Positions 1 to 5,994 of a DNA stretch of 10,708 bases are shown in pieces. The translations under genes and the position numbers were made by a program. The DNA is from Acidobacteriota bacterium (lineage in GTDB: Bacteria; Acidobacteriota; Terriglobia; Acidiferrales; UBA7541), in NCBI GenBank assembly GCA_003161495.1, contig PMOP01000064.1, forward strand, positions 1 to 10,708. The letters run 5' to 3'. The stretch's first letter is position 1. The number at the start of each line of letters is the position of its first letter. Below the pieces are notes generated by a model that was not told the origin of the DNA, searched no databases, and saw nothing but the letters and a program-made list of their open reading frames with translations.

Positions 1-89
1 AAAAGGTCTTCGCTCTGGGCACGCGCCCCTCGAATCCGTCCGAGAAGTTGATCGACTCGGGAAGATGGCGCCACTGCTGCCGGATTCAT
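1..89 (-). CDS. 5' end of an unidentified gene, partial
   Basis: An ATG at 89 on the minus strand is preceded by AGGAG (96-100) six bases upstream, a well-placed ribosome binding site. The frame stays open to the window edge, giving 29 full codons. The peptide starts MNPAAVAPSSRVDQLLGRIR and continues into a charged helical stretch ending RAQSEDL. A helix of this style occurs at the start of DinB-like domains, including those of EgtB/SUMF1-type iron enzymes, but 29 residues are far too few to assign a family. It is divergent from the ABC importer operon and shares a 146-bp intergenic region with it. No function is assigned. That a gene starts here is supported mainly by the Shine-Dalgarno and the position of the divergent operon. 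Confidence 0.5.
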   Translation of the reverse strand, partial: MNPAAVAPSSRVDQLLGRIRGARAQSEDL

Positions 90-171
90 GAAGTTCTCCT
101 GAACGACTGAATTGCGTTGCAGCGGGCCGGGCGGACTGACGTAAAGAAGCCGGGGCGCTCTATGACACCCA

Positions 172-200
172 TATTTAGATGCTCGCAAGTGGCAAGTCAA
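172..200 (-). promoter_or_regulatory. Possible promoter for the left-edge gene
   Basis: On the minus strand TTGACT (200-195) matches five of six bases of the -35 consensus. After a 17-base spacer comes TAAATA (177-172), a weak -10 with three of six matches. A start near 165 would give a leader of about 75 bases before the ATG at 89. The -10 is poor, so this is only a candidate. Confidence 0.3.
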
Positions 201-235
201 TGCATGCTTTTTATTAGGGCCGGAGGAATTAGGGA

Positions 236-1021
236 GTGAAAACGCCAAGTGATGGGTTCCAGGACGGATACGCCTTGGAATTTCGAGCTATGACCTATCG
301 ACTGCCTTCGGGTTCCCCCTTGATTTCGGGCCTGAATCTGAGGATCGCTCGCGGTGAGACGCTTGTCCTGCTTGGCCGCAGTGGTTCCGGCAAGACCACC
401 ACCCTGAAGCTCATCAACCGCCTCCTGGAGCCAACGGAAGGCGAAATCCTGATCACAGGACGTCCGAGCGTCTCCCTGGACCCTATCCAGTTGCGACGGG
501 GAATCGGGTATGTTATTCAAGATGCAGGACTTTTCCCCCATTGGACGGTTGCCAGGAATGTTGGCCTGGTGCCCCACCTCGAGCGCTGGCCGGAAGCGAA
601 AATCCAGGCGCGCGTTAGGGAGATGTTGTCCCTGGTTGGCCTGCCCCCTGAGGAGTTCGCTGAACGCCGCCCCTCTGAGCTCTCAGGCGGCCAGAAGCAG
701 CGCGTAGGGGTAGCGCGAGCGCTTGCCGCGGACCCTCCCATCCTGCTCATGGACGAGCCCTTTGGCGCGCTTGACCCTATCACCCGGGCCGACCTCCAGA
801 AGGAATTCCGGGCCTTGGCGCTGCGGCTTCAGAAAACCATTGTCTTCGTCACCCACGACGTGCGAGAAGCCCTGTTCCTGGGCACACGGATCGCCCTGCT
901 CGATCAAGGGCGGCTGGTTGGGGTGTATGCCCCGGCGGAATTTCTGAAGGCTACCGAACCGGAAGTCCATGCATTCGCGGCGTCGCTGGAATTTGGCGGG
1001 GCTCACGAGGGGGCGCAATGA
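236..1021 (+). CDS. OpuC/ProV-type ABC importer ATP-binding protein
   Basis: Cytoplasmic ATPase that powers a type I ABC importer of the quaternary-amine/osmoprotectant class. The 261-residue protein has Walker A GRSGSGKT (47-54), a Q-loop VIQD (93-96), signature LSGGQ (149-153), Walker B ILLMDEP (169-175), D-loop GALD (177-180) and the switch histidine in THD (206-208). The GTG start at 236 is supported by GGAGG at 222-226. It ends at about 260 residues and so lacks the tandem CBS domains that many OpuCA/ProV proteins carry for osmotic sensing. The permease start codon overlaps its stop codon (ATGA at 1018-1021), so translation is probably coupled. The family is clear, but the substrate (glycine betaine, choline, carnitine, ergothioneine or another small amine) cannot be read from the ATPase. 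Confidence 0.93.
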   Translation: MKTPSDGFQDGYALEFRAMTYRLPSGSPLISGLNLRIARGETLVLLGRSGSGKTTTLKLINRLLEPTEGEILITGRPSVSLDPIQLRRGIGYVIQDAGLFPHWTVARNVGLVPHLERWPEAKIQARVREMLSLVGLPPEEFAERRPSELSGGQKQRVGVARALAADPPILLMDEPFGALDPITRADLQKEFRALALRLQKTIVFVTHDVREALFLGTRIALLDQGRLVGVYAPAEFLKATEPEVHAFAASLEFGGAHEGAQ

Positions 1022-1650
1022 ACTGGTACGAGTTCATGCTGCGGAATCGCAGCGAGGTATTCGAACGGTCCCTCGAGCACATGGGTCTGGTGGGTGCATC
1101 GATGGCGATTTCGCTTCTGATTGGATTGCCTCTCGGGATCGCTTTGGTCAACCGCGCCAAGCTGCAGCGCTGGGTGGTTGGAGCCGCCAATGTCGTGCAA
1201 ACGATCCCGAGCTTGGCGCTGTTCGGATTCCTGATCCCAGTGCCGTGGATCGGCGGCGTCGGGGCCAGCACGGCGATTGTGGCACTGTCGCTCTATGCCA
1301 TTTTGCCCATTTTGCGGAATACGTGCACCGGGATCGCGGAAGTCGATCCGGCGGTCGTTGAGTCTGCGCGCGGCATGGGCATGACTCCGCGACAAGTGCT
1401 TTGGCAGGTGCAGTTGCCGCTGGCTGCCCCCGTTTTGCTGGCAGGAATTCGAGTTTCGACTGCGATCTGCATTGGCGTGACCACGATTGCGGCGGCGATC
1501 GGCGCGGGCGGCCTGGGAGTTTTTATATTTCGCGGACTCGCGATGGTCAACAATCAGGTCATACTGGCAGGCGCGATTCCCGCCGCGTGCCTGGCGATTT
1601 TGGCCGATTCCGCTTTAGGATATTTCCAGCGGAGCAGCGCCCGAAGATGA
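1018..1650 (+). CDS. OpuC-type ABC importer permease
   Basis: Inner-membrane subunit of the importer, 210 residues, the usual length for OpuCB/OpuCD-type permeases. Hydrophobic segments lie at about 22-45, 50-78, 82-102, 135-165 and 175-203. The EAA loop that docks onto the ATPase is visible at about residues 113-136 (ESARGMGMTPRQVL, then a conserved LP). A glycine-rich stretch follows it, as in this family. There is a single permease gene, so the channel would be a homodimer. The ATG overlaps the ATPase stop, and its own TGA (1648-1650) overlaps the ATG of the next frame (1647), so the three subunits are arranged for coupled translation. Confidence 0.92.
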   Translation: MNWYEFMLRNRSEVFERSLEHMGLVGASMAISLLIGLPLGIALVNRAKLQRWVVGAANVVQTIPSLALFGFLIPVPWIGGVGASTAIVALSLYAILPILRNTCTGIAEVDPAVVESARGMGMTPRQVLWQVQLPLAAPVLLAGIRVSTAICIGVTTIAAAIGAGGLGVFIFRGLAMVNNQVILAGAIPAACLAILADSALGYFQRSSARR

Positions 1651-2708
1651 ATCGAAGCCAGTCTTCCCCGCGATTTTGTAGCGCCGGCGTCTCGCCGGCA
1701 ATTTTTTCAACTCTATGCTACGCAAAAGAGCCGGCGGGACGCCGGCGCTACGAAAAACCTGTGCTCCTTCCCGCATTCGTTGATTTACATTTCGCTGGTC
1801 GGATTGATCGTGACAAATACGGGCTCACTTCGCTCCTCCTTTTCGTTTTCGCGTTGCTGAGCGTGGCGGCTTTCAGCGGGTGCGGCAAACGCAGCGAGGA
1901 AACCATTGTTATCGGGTCGAAAAATTTTACGGAGCAGATTGTGCTCGCGGAACTTTTTGCGCAACAGATTGAGGCGCACTCGGCGCTGCGCGTGGACCGG
2001 CGGCTGAATCTCGGTGGAACATTTATTTGCCAAGATGCGCTCGTATCGGGAAAGATCGATCTCTATCCGGAATACACGGGCACGGCGCTTACGGCGGTCC
2101 TGAAAGATCCCACTCAGAAAGATCCAGCGAAAGTGTTTCAACAAGTGCAGACGGAATATCGCGCGCGCTTCAACGTGGAAGTGTTGCCGCCGCTGGGCTT
2201 CAACAATACGTTCGCGATGATTGTGCGCGGCGACGATGCGGACAAATTGCACCTCCGCACAGTTTCCGACGTCGCGCCTTACGCCCCGAAATGGCGCGCG
2301 GGATTCGGCTACGAATTCATGGAACGGCCGGACGGCTACCGCGGCTGGCTGGAGGCCTATGGGCTCCATTTCGCCGGAGCGCCGCGCATCCTTGATCTCG
2401 GCTTGTTGTACCGCGCGCTTGCGGACAAGCAGGTGGACCTGGTGGCCGGGAATTCGACCGATGGAACGATCGCGTCGCTGCACATGGTCGCGCTCGAGGA
2501 TGACCTTCACTATTTCCCGCCGTACGAGGCAGTTCCCCTGGTCCGCCGCGCGACACTCGAAAAACATCCCGAGGTACGCGACGCCCTGGCCGCGCTTGCC
2601 GGAAAAATATCCGTGGATGAAATGCGGCGGATGAATTACGCGGTTGACGGCGAGCACCGCGATCCGGCCGATGTGGTCGGCGAGTTTCGCAAAGCGAAGG
2701 GGCTATAA
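1647..2708 (+). CDS. OpuC-type substrate-binding lipoprotein with repeat-derived N-terminus
   Basis: Ligand-binding subunit of the importer. It has an OpuAC-type fold, with GSKNFTEQ just after the signal region, the hinge-region motif YPEYTGTAL, and PPLGFNNTFAM, all typical of the family. A hydrophobic stretch followed by FSGC (Cys codon at 1881) is a lipoprotein signal, so the mature protein should be anchored to a membrane. The start is problematic. ATG 1647 gives perfect ATGA coupling with the permease but puts the lipobox Cys at residue 79, because a 74-bp palindromic repeat (1678-1751) is translated as part of the N-terminus. An in-frame GTG at 1761 puts the Cys at residue 41 but has no visible ribosome binding site. 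No in-frame ATG, GTG or TTG gives the usual signal length of about 20 residues. ATG 1647 is chosen for the overlap. The mature domain looks intact. Confidence 0.85.
   Translation: MNRSQSSPRFCSAGVSPAIFSTLCYAKEPAGRRRYEKPVLLPAFVDLHFAGRIDRDKYGLTSLLLFVFALLSVAAFSGCGKRSEETIVIGSKNFTEQIVLAELFAQQIEAHSALRVDRRLNLGGTFICQDALVSGKIDLYPEYTGTALTAVLKDPTQKDPAKVFQQVQTEYRARFNVEVLPPLGFNNTFAMIVRGDDADKLHLRTVSDVAPYAPKWRAGFGYEFMERPDGYRGWLEAYGLHFAGAPRILDLGLLYRALADKQVDLVAGNSTDGTIASLHMVALEDDLHYFPPYEAVPLVRRATLEKHPEVRDALAALAGKISVDEMRRMNYAVDGEHRDPADVVGEFRKAKGL
1678..1751 (+). repeat. Palindromic repeat family A, copy 1 (REPIN-like)
   Basis: Two 22-base arms (1678-1699 and 1730-1751) are inverted copies differing at one position, separated by a 30-base core. 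Each arm contains its own hairpin: GCCGGCG-TCT-CGCCGGC on the left and the GGGAC version on the right. The outer ends are GTAGC/GCTAC, flanked by T and A runs. The left arm equals the reverse complement of the right arm of copy 2 at 5881-5953, and vice versa, so this copy is in the opposite orientation. The reverse-complemented core shares TTTTGCG-N3-CATA with copy 2. It lies inside the reading frame of the binding-protein gene, which stays open through it. Confidence 0.9.
1683..1707 (+). terminator. Terminator-like hairpin inside the importer operon
   Basis: The left arm of the repeat forms a 7-bp all-G/C stem (1683-1689 with 1693-1699) with a TCT loop, followed by AA and six T residues (1702-1707). 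This has the shape of an intrinsic terminator and lies 36 bases after the binding-protein ATG. Ribosomes passing from the permease could suppress it, which would make it an attenuator. Activity is inferred from shape only. Confidence 0.35.
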
Positions 2709-2837
2709 AAACCGCGGCCGCCGCTGGTCTGCACGGGCCAGGTTGTGTTTCGTGAATTCGGCCTAATCCGTGGCGCCGTGCACGCTTGCCGATCCCGCCA
2801 ATAGCCTGATCCTAAGCTAGTTTGATTTTGTGCCGAT

Positions 2838-3134
2838 GTGGAAAGTGTGATCGAAAAAAGGTCGGAGCCAAGAACAAACATGATGGCGCAGGTTGAGGCC
2901 CGGTGGGAAGACGATGCCGGAACCTCCCATATTTGTCGCGGGAAACTCGAAGACATCTCCCCCAGAGGGCTGGGCATTCGGATCACTGACCCGATCCCCG
3001 TGGGGTCAAAACTGGTTGTCAGTTGGCGCCAGGAGAGTATCGCTGGAACCGTCGTACAATGCCGGCAAGTTGGCCAGAATCATTTTTTAGGAATTAAGCG
3101 AGACGCTGCACCTAAACCTGACGGCAACGAGTGA
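2838..3134 (+). CDS. Single-domain PilZ protein (c-di-GMP receptor type)
   Basis: A 98-residue protein consisting almost entirely of a PilZ domain, which binds the second messenger cyclic di-GMP and usually controls motility, polysaccharide production or surface attachment through a partner. Both ligand motifs are present: RSEPR (residues 8-12, the RxxxR motif) and DISPRG (39-44, the D/NxSxxG motif). The beta-barrel continues through IPVGSKLVVSW to HFLGIK near the end. The GTG at 2838 keeps both arginines. An in-frame GTG at 2847 would also, but the Met codons at residues 15-16 would remove the RxxxR motif. No strong ribosome binding site is visible. It starts 129 bases after the importer operon, and no partner gene is adjacent, so its output is unknown. 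Confidence 0.85.
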   Translation: MESVIEKRSEPRTNMMAQVEARWEDDAGTSHICRGKLEDISPRGLGIRITDPIPVGSKLVVSWRQESIAGTVVQCRQVGQNHFLGIKRDAAPKPDGNE

Positions 3135-3207
3135 AAACCTACACAAAGTATCCCGCCCATATCGAAATTTTAGTATACGAAATGAAAATGCGAGCGAGAG
3201 CCGCGAT

Positions 3208-3660
3208 CTATGGTGGAGGAAAGCTCATGGACTGGTCGGAGCGCTCGATCCAGAGCTGCACTTCGCGGTTTTGCGCGGACTTTACTGTTTCTTCCGACTT
3301 GGGAAACGGATCATACGCGCTGATCTCCACCACCACCACAACGCCGGTGCCGCCTTTCGGAGGCACTTCGGCGCTCTCAATGCGATACGTCTTGATCGGG
3401 CTGTAATATCCGTTCGGCCCCCAAAAACTCAGGAAGTCCTGGTAAGAAAAACTCGCATGCGGATGCCAGATTTGATACGCCTTCTGCGTATCTCCGGTCG
3501 CGACCGCTTGCATGAAATTTTCCGCCGTGTGTTTTTCGGGTGTGTAACGCAGGAAATACCACATGCTCGCGCCGAGCAAGAGCGCCAGCGCCACCGCGCT
3601 GATGACGTAGCGCAAGGCCCTCGATTTCGGTTCTTCGGGGCCGGCGTCGAGTATTCCCAT
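3208..3660 (-). CDS. Membrane-anchored protein of unknown function, efflux operon
   Basis: A 150-residue protein with a short cytoplasmic N-terminus (MGILDAGPEEPKSR), one transmembrane helix at about 15-37, and an extracytoplasmic domain of about 110 residues. The domain begins TAENFMQAVATGDTQKAYQI, which resembles the opening helices of NTF2-like folds, and ends in a proline tail (FPPP). The ATG at 3660 is chosen because AAGGAGA (3668-3674) lies seven bases upstream. It follows the permease by only 22 bases on the same strand, so it is probably the last gene of the efflux operon and may be a pump accessory. I do not recognise the family and assign no function. It is convergent with the PilZ gene, with 73 bases between the two stops. 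Confidence 0.78.
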   Translation of the reverse strand: MGILDAGPEEPKSRALRYVISAVALALLLGASMWYFLRYTPEKHTAENFMQAVATGDTQKAYQIWHPHASFSYQDFLSFWGPNGYYSPIKTYRIESAEVPPKGGTGVVVVVEISAYDPFPKSEETVKSAQNREVQLWIERSDQSMSFPPP

Positions 3661-3682
3661 GAACGTTTCTCCTTCGCGCATC

Positions 3683-4834
3683 CTAAATCTGCCTCTTGAA
3701 GAAGGCGACCGACAGAATGACCAGCACAATGGAAAATCCGGACAGAATAAGAATATCCGAATAGATGCCCGAGAATCCCGTATTTTTCAGGAGCAGCGCC
3801 TTGAGCGCATGAACAGCATACGTGAACGGATCGATGTAGGAAATCCATCGCAGCCAGACAGGAAAACCTTCGACCGGATAAATGGCTCCCGACGGAAAAT
3901 ACAACAAAGTATTCAACACGCCGAAAATGGCGCGCGGCACGAGCGGATCGCTGACGCGAACCATGAGCAGAAACATGAAGCTGATCATGGCCACCGAAGT
4001 CGTGCCCAGGACAATCATGAGATAGAACAGCCGCACCGGATCCCACAAGCGGTCAATTCCCGCGATTAGTCCGCCGATAATCGTGATGGTCGTTCCGGCC
4101 ATCAGTCCCTTGATTGCTCCGGAAAAAATAAGTCCCAGGATGAGCTCGGTTTTCGTGATCGGAGTTACGAGATATCCTTCATGCAGGCCGCGCGATTTGT
4201 CGTCGATGAACGTGATGCCGCCGCCGATCATGGCCACGATGAAAACGGACATGGCAATCGATCCCGAGAGCAGATATTTGATGTATTCGATGTACGGATA
4301 CAGTTCGACCACTTGCAGATCCACGAGCGGATTCAGGCGCGGCAACGGGACGGTCAAACGCTGCCCCGGTTGAAACGGGTTCAGGCCCTGATTGATATCT
4401 TTCACCAGATCCTGCATGCGCGTGAGGATTTCGGAAGTGACGAAATTGTCCGTGTTGTCCTCGATAAAGGCGATGCGCGGGCGGTTTCCCTGGTCGACGC
4501 GTCGCGAATAATCCACGGGAATGTAGACCACGGCGCGAACGAATCCCGCACGCAAGTCGACGATGGCGTCGGAAACCGAATTGTAATTTTCCACTTGCAT
4601 TGTTTGCGGCCCCGCAACAATGGCCTCAAACCGTTCGCGGAGATCGCGCGAGTAGGCTGTGCGATCTTGGTCCACGAGGGCAATTTTGATTCCTTTGATT
4701 TTTCCGCCGAACGCGTATCCGAGCACGATGAGCTGCATCAGCGGAAAAATCATGGAGCTCATCATCAGCGCGGGACTGCGGAAAAATTTCCGCATGTCGC
4801 GTTCGATGATGGCGGAGATGCGCTGGAGTTTCAT
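3683..4834 (-). CDS. ABC-2 type exporter permease (YhhJ/YbhR-like)
   Basis: Membrane subunit of an ABC exporter, 383 residues. The architecture is typical of ABC-2 permeases of the YhhJ/YbhR type. One N-terminal helix (about 24-43) follows an amphipathic segment, then comes a large extracytoplasmic domain (about 45-185), then five helices (about 190-208, 230-258, 268-292, 303-322 and 361-379). The family hallmark is clear at about 312-350: FPSGAIYP, then WISYIDPFTYAVHALKALLL. It starts 17 bases after the ATPase stop, in the same operon. Only one permease is present, unlike operons with a YbhS/YbhR pair, so a homodimer is expected. The substrate is unknown, but the HlyD partner upstream suggests export across both membranes of drugs, metabolites or lipophilic compounds. 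Confidence 0.92.
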   Translation of the reverse strand: MKLQRISAIIERDMRKFFRSPALMMSSMIFPLMQLIVLGYAFGGKIKGIKIALVDQDRTAYSRDLRERFEAIVAGPQTMQVENYNSVSDAIVDLRAGFVRAVVYIPVDYSRRVDQGNRPRIAFIEDNTDNFVTSEILTRMQDLVKDINQGLNPFQPGQRLTVPLPRLNPLVDLQVVELYPYIEYIKYLLSGSIAMSVFIVAMIGGGITFIDDKSRGLHEGYLVTPITKTELILGLIFSGAIKGLMAGTTITIIGGLIAGIDRLWDPVRLFYLMIVLGTTSVAMISFMFLLMVRVSDPLVPRAIFGVLNTLLYFPSGAIYPVEGFPVWLRWISYIDPFTYAVHALKALLLKNTGFSGIYSDILILSGFSIVLVILSVAFFKRQI

Positions 4835-4851
4835 GCGTTTCGGGCGGTCCT

Positions 4852-5850
4852 TTATTTGTACAGATGGCTCATGTCGCGCTTCACCGTTTCCGAGGCGGCG
4901 TCGCGCAGCTGGCGGCCCGTGTAGTACAGAAACACGTCGTCCAGCGTGGTGCCCTGCACGGAAACGCGCCGCACGTTTACGCCGCGGTCGCGCGACAGGT
5001 CCATCAGTTCGCGCACGGTCAGCGGGCCGCTGGTCGTCGAGATGTGAATCGCACCGTCGTGATCGGCAACGCTCGCGACGCCGTTCAGTTTTTCCAGGGT
5101 TGCGTTCCAGCCCGCGGGCGGATTTTCAAATTCCGCTTCCACGATATCGGCGGCTGGCACGCTGTCCTTCAATTTTGCGGGCGTATCGAGCGCCACCAGT
5201 TGGCCGTGATCCACAATCGCAATGCGGTCGCACAGTTTATCAGCTTCGTCCATGTAGTGTGTGGTCAGCAAAATGGTCAGGCCCGCAGCTTCTTTTAATT
5301 TCGTGATCATTTCCCACACCGCGGTGCGCGAGACAGGGTCCAGGCCCGTGGTCGGCTCATCGAGGAACATAATTTTTGGCGAGTGGACCAGGCCACGCGC
5401 GATTTCGAGACGCCTGCGCATCCCGCCGGAAAAACTGCCGACCAATTTATCGGTGAATTCGGTAAGCCCGACGGATTCCAATAATTGCGGGATCAATTGC
5501 GCTCGCTGTGCGCTGGTCAGGCCGTAGAGCTTGGCGTGGATCATCATGTTCTCGCGCGCGGTCAGCTCCGGGTCGGAGGTGAGCGCCTGCGGGATCACGC
5601 CAATGGCGTGGCGCACGCCGTCGGCGTCCGTGACCACGTCGTGGCCGCCTACTTCGGCCTTGCCTGAGGTGGGCGGGGTGAGCGTCGTCATCATGCGGAT
5701 TAGCGTCGTCTTTCCCGCGCCGTTCGGGCCGAGCAGGCCGAAGATTTCCCCTGTTTGTACCGTGAAACTCACCTCGTTTACGGCCACGAAATCGCCAAAC
5801 TGCTTTTTTAATTTGGTGACTTCGATCGCGTTGGGGTTAGGTGCGTTCAT
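4852..5850 (-). CDS. ABC-2 exporter ATP-binding protein (DrrA/CcmA-like)
   Basis: Cytoplasmic ATPase of the efflux pump, 332 residues. Visible motifs are Walker A GPNGAGKT (41-48), Q-loop IPQ (86-88), signature FSGGM (140-144), Walker B IMFLDEPTTGLD (160-171) and the switch histidine (198). A C-terminal domain of about 100 residues follows, ending in TLDDVFLYYTGRQLRD, the DUF4162-like tail of drug-exporter ATPases. The frame could extend upstream to 5925, but that extension would translate one arm of a palindromic repeat. ATG 5850, whose product begins MNAPNPNAIEVTKL close to the conserved domain, is preferred although its ribosome binding site is weak. The 144-base gap between the HlyD gene and this one holds a family A element and half of a family B element. 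Confidence 0.92.
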   Translation of the reverse strand: MNAPNPNAIEVTKLKKQFGDFVAVNEVSFTVQTGEIFGLLGPNGAGKTTLIRMMTTLTPPTSGKAEVGGHDVVTDADGVRHAIGVIPQALTSDPELTARENMMIHAKLYGLTSAQRAQLIPQLLESVGLTEFTDKLVGSFSGGMRRRLEIARGLVHSPKIMFLDEPTTGLDPVSRTAVWEMITKLKEAAGLTILLTTHYMDEADKLCDRIAIVDHGQLVALDTPAKLKDSVPAADIVEAEFENPPAGWNATLEKLNGVASVADHDGAIHISTTSGPLTVRELMDLSRDRGVNVRRVSVQGTTLDDVFLYYTGRQLRDAASETVKRDMSHLYK

Positions 5851-5880
5851 AGCAAGGAGCAATGGTTCAAGAACGGTTTT

Positions 5881-5953
5881 GTAGCGCCGGCGTCCCGCCG
5901 GCAATTTTGCGCGCCATACGTGCATCGAACTGCCGGCGAGACGCCGGCGCTAC
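5881..5953. repeat. Palindromic repeat family A, copy 2 (REPIN-like)
   Basis: Inverted 22-base arms (5881-5902 and 5932-5953) with a single mismatch, around a 29-base core. Each arm folds into its own GCCGGC-type hairpin. The arms are identical to those of the copy at 1678-1751, read in the other orientation. It lies between the HlyD and ATPase genes of one operon, just upstream of the ATPase start. Neither arm is followed by a T-run on the transcribed strand, so it is more likely to affect mRNA stability than to terminate. It abuts the solo family B arm at 5954. Confidence 0.9.
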
Positions 5954-5982
5954 AAAACCCCACAGGCTGAAGCCTGCGCCAC
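5954..5982. repeat. Solo arm of palindromic repeat family B
   Basis: A 29-base copy of the right arm of family B (AAAACCCC, then ACAGGCTGAAGCCTG, then CGCCAC) with no partner arm. It begins directly where the right arm of the family A copy ends, and the A-run is shared between the two. On the minus strand it forms the hairpin CAGGCT-TC-AGCCTG followed by TGGGGTTTT, which resembles a weak terminator between the fusion-protein and ATPase genes. Confidence 0.85.
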
Positions 5983-5994
5983 TCAAATCAAAAT

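Noticed and set aside
1401..1646. Upstream extension of the binding-protein reading frame into the permease gene
   Set aside because: The permease is well conserved in the other frame through this stretch, and the extension has no recognisable domain. The ATGA overlap at 1647 is the natural junction.
1785..2657. Long open frame antisense to the binding-protein gene (290 codons)
   Set aside because: The plus strand encodes a clear OpuAC-type domain here. The antisense product is Arg/Val-rich with no motif, a typical shadow in GC-rich DNA.
2709..2837. Terminator or promoter between the binding-protein and PilZ genes
   Set aside because: A GCGGCCGC palindrome is present, but there is no T-run after it, and no pair of promoter hexamers with good spacing.
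3131..3406. Plus-strand frame after the PilZ gene (91 codons)
   Set aside because: It mostly overlaps the minus-strand membrane-anchored protein in antisense, ends in Thr/Val-rich shadow sequence and has no domain. The ATG merely overlaps the PilZ stop.
5851..5925. N-terminal extension of the exporter ATPase to 5925
   Set aside because: It would be built from a repeat arm, and the conserved ATPase domain begins directly after ATG 5850.
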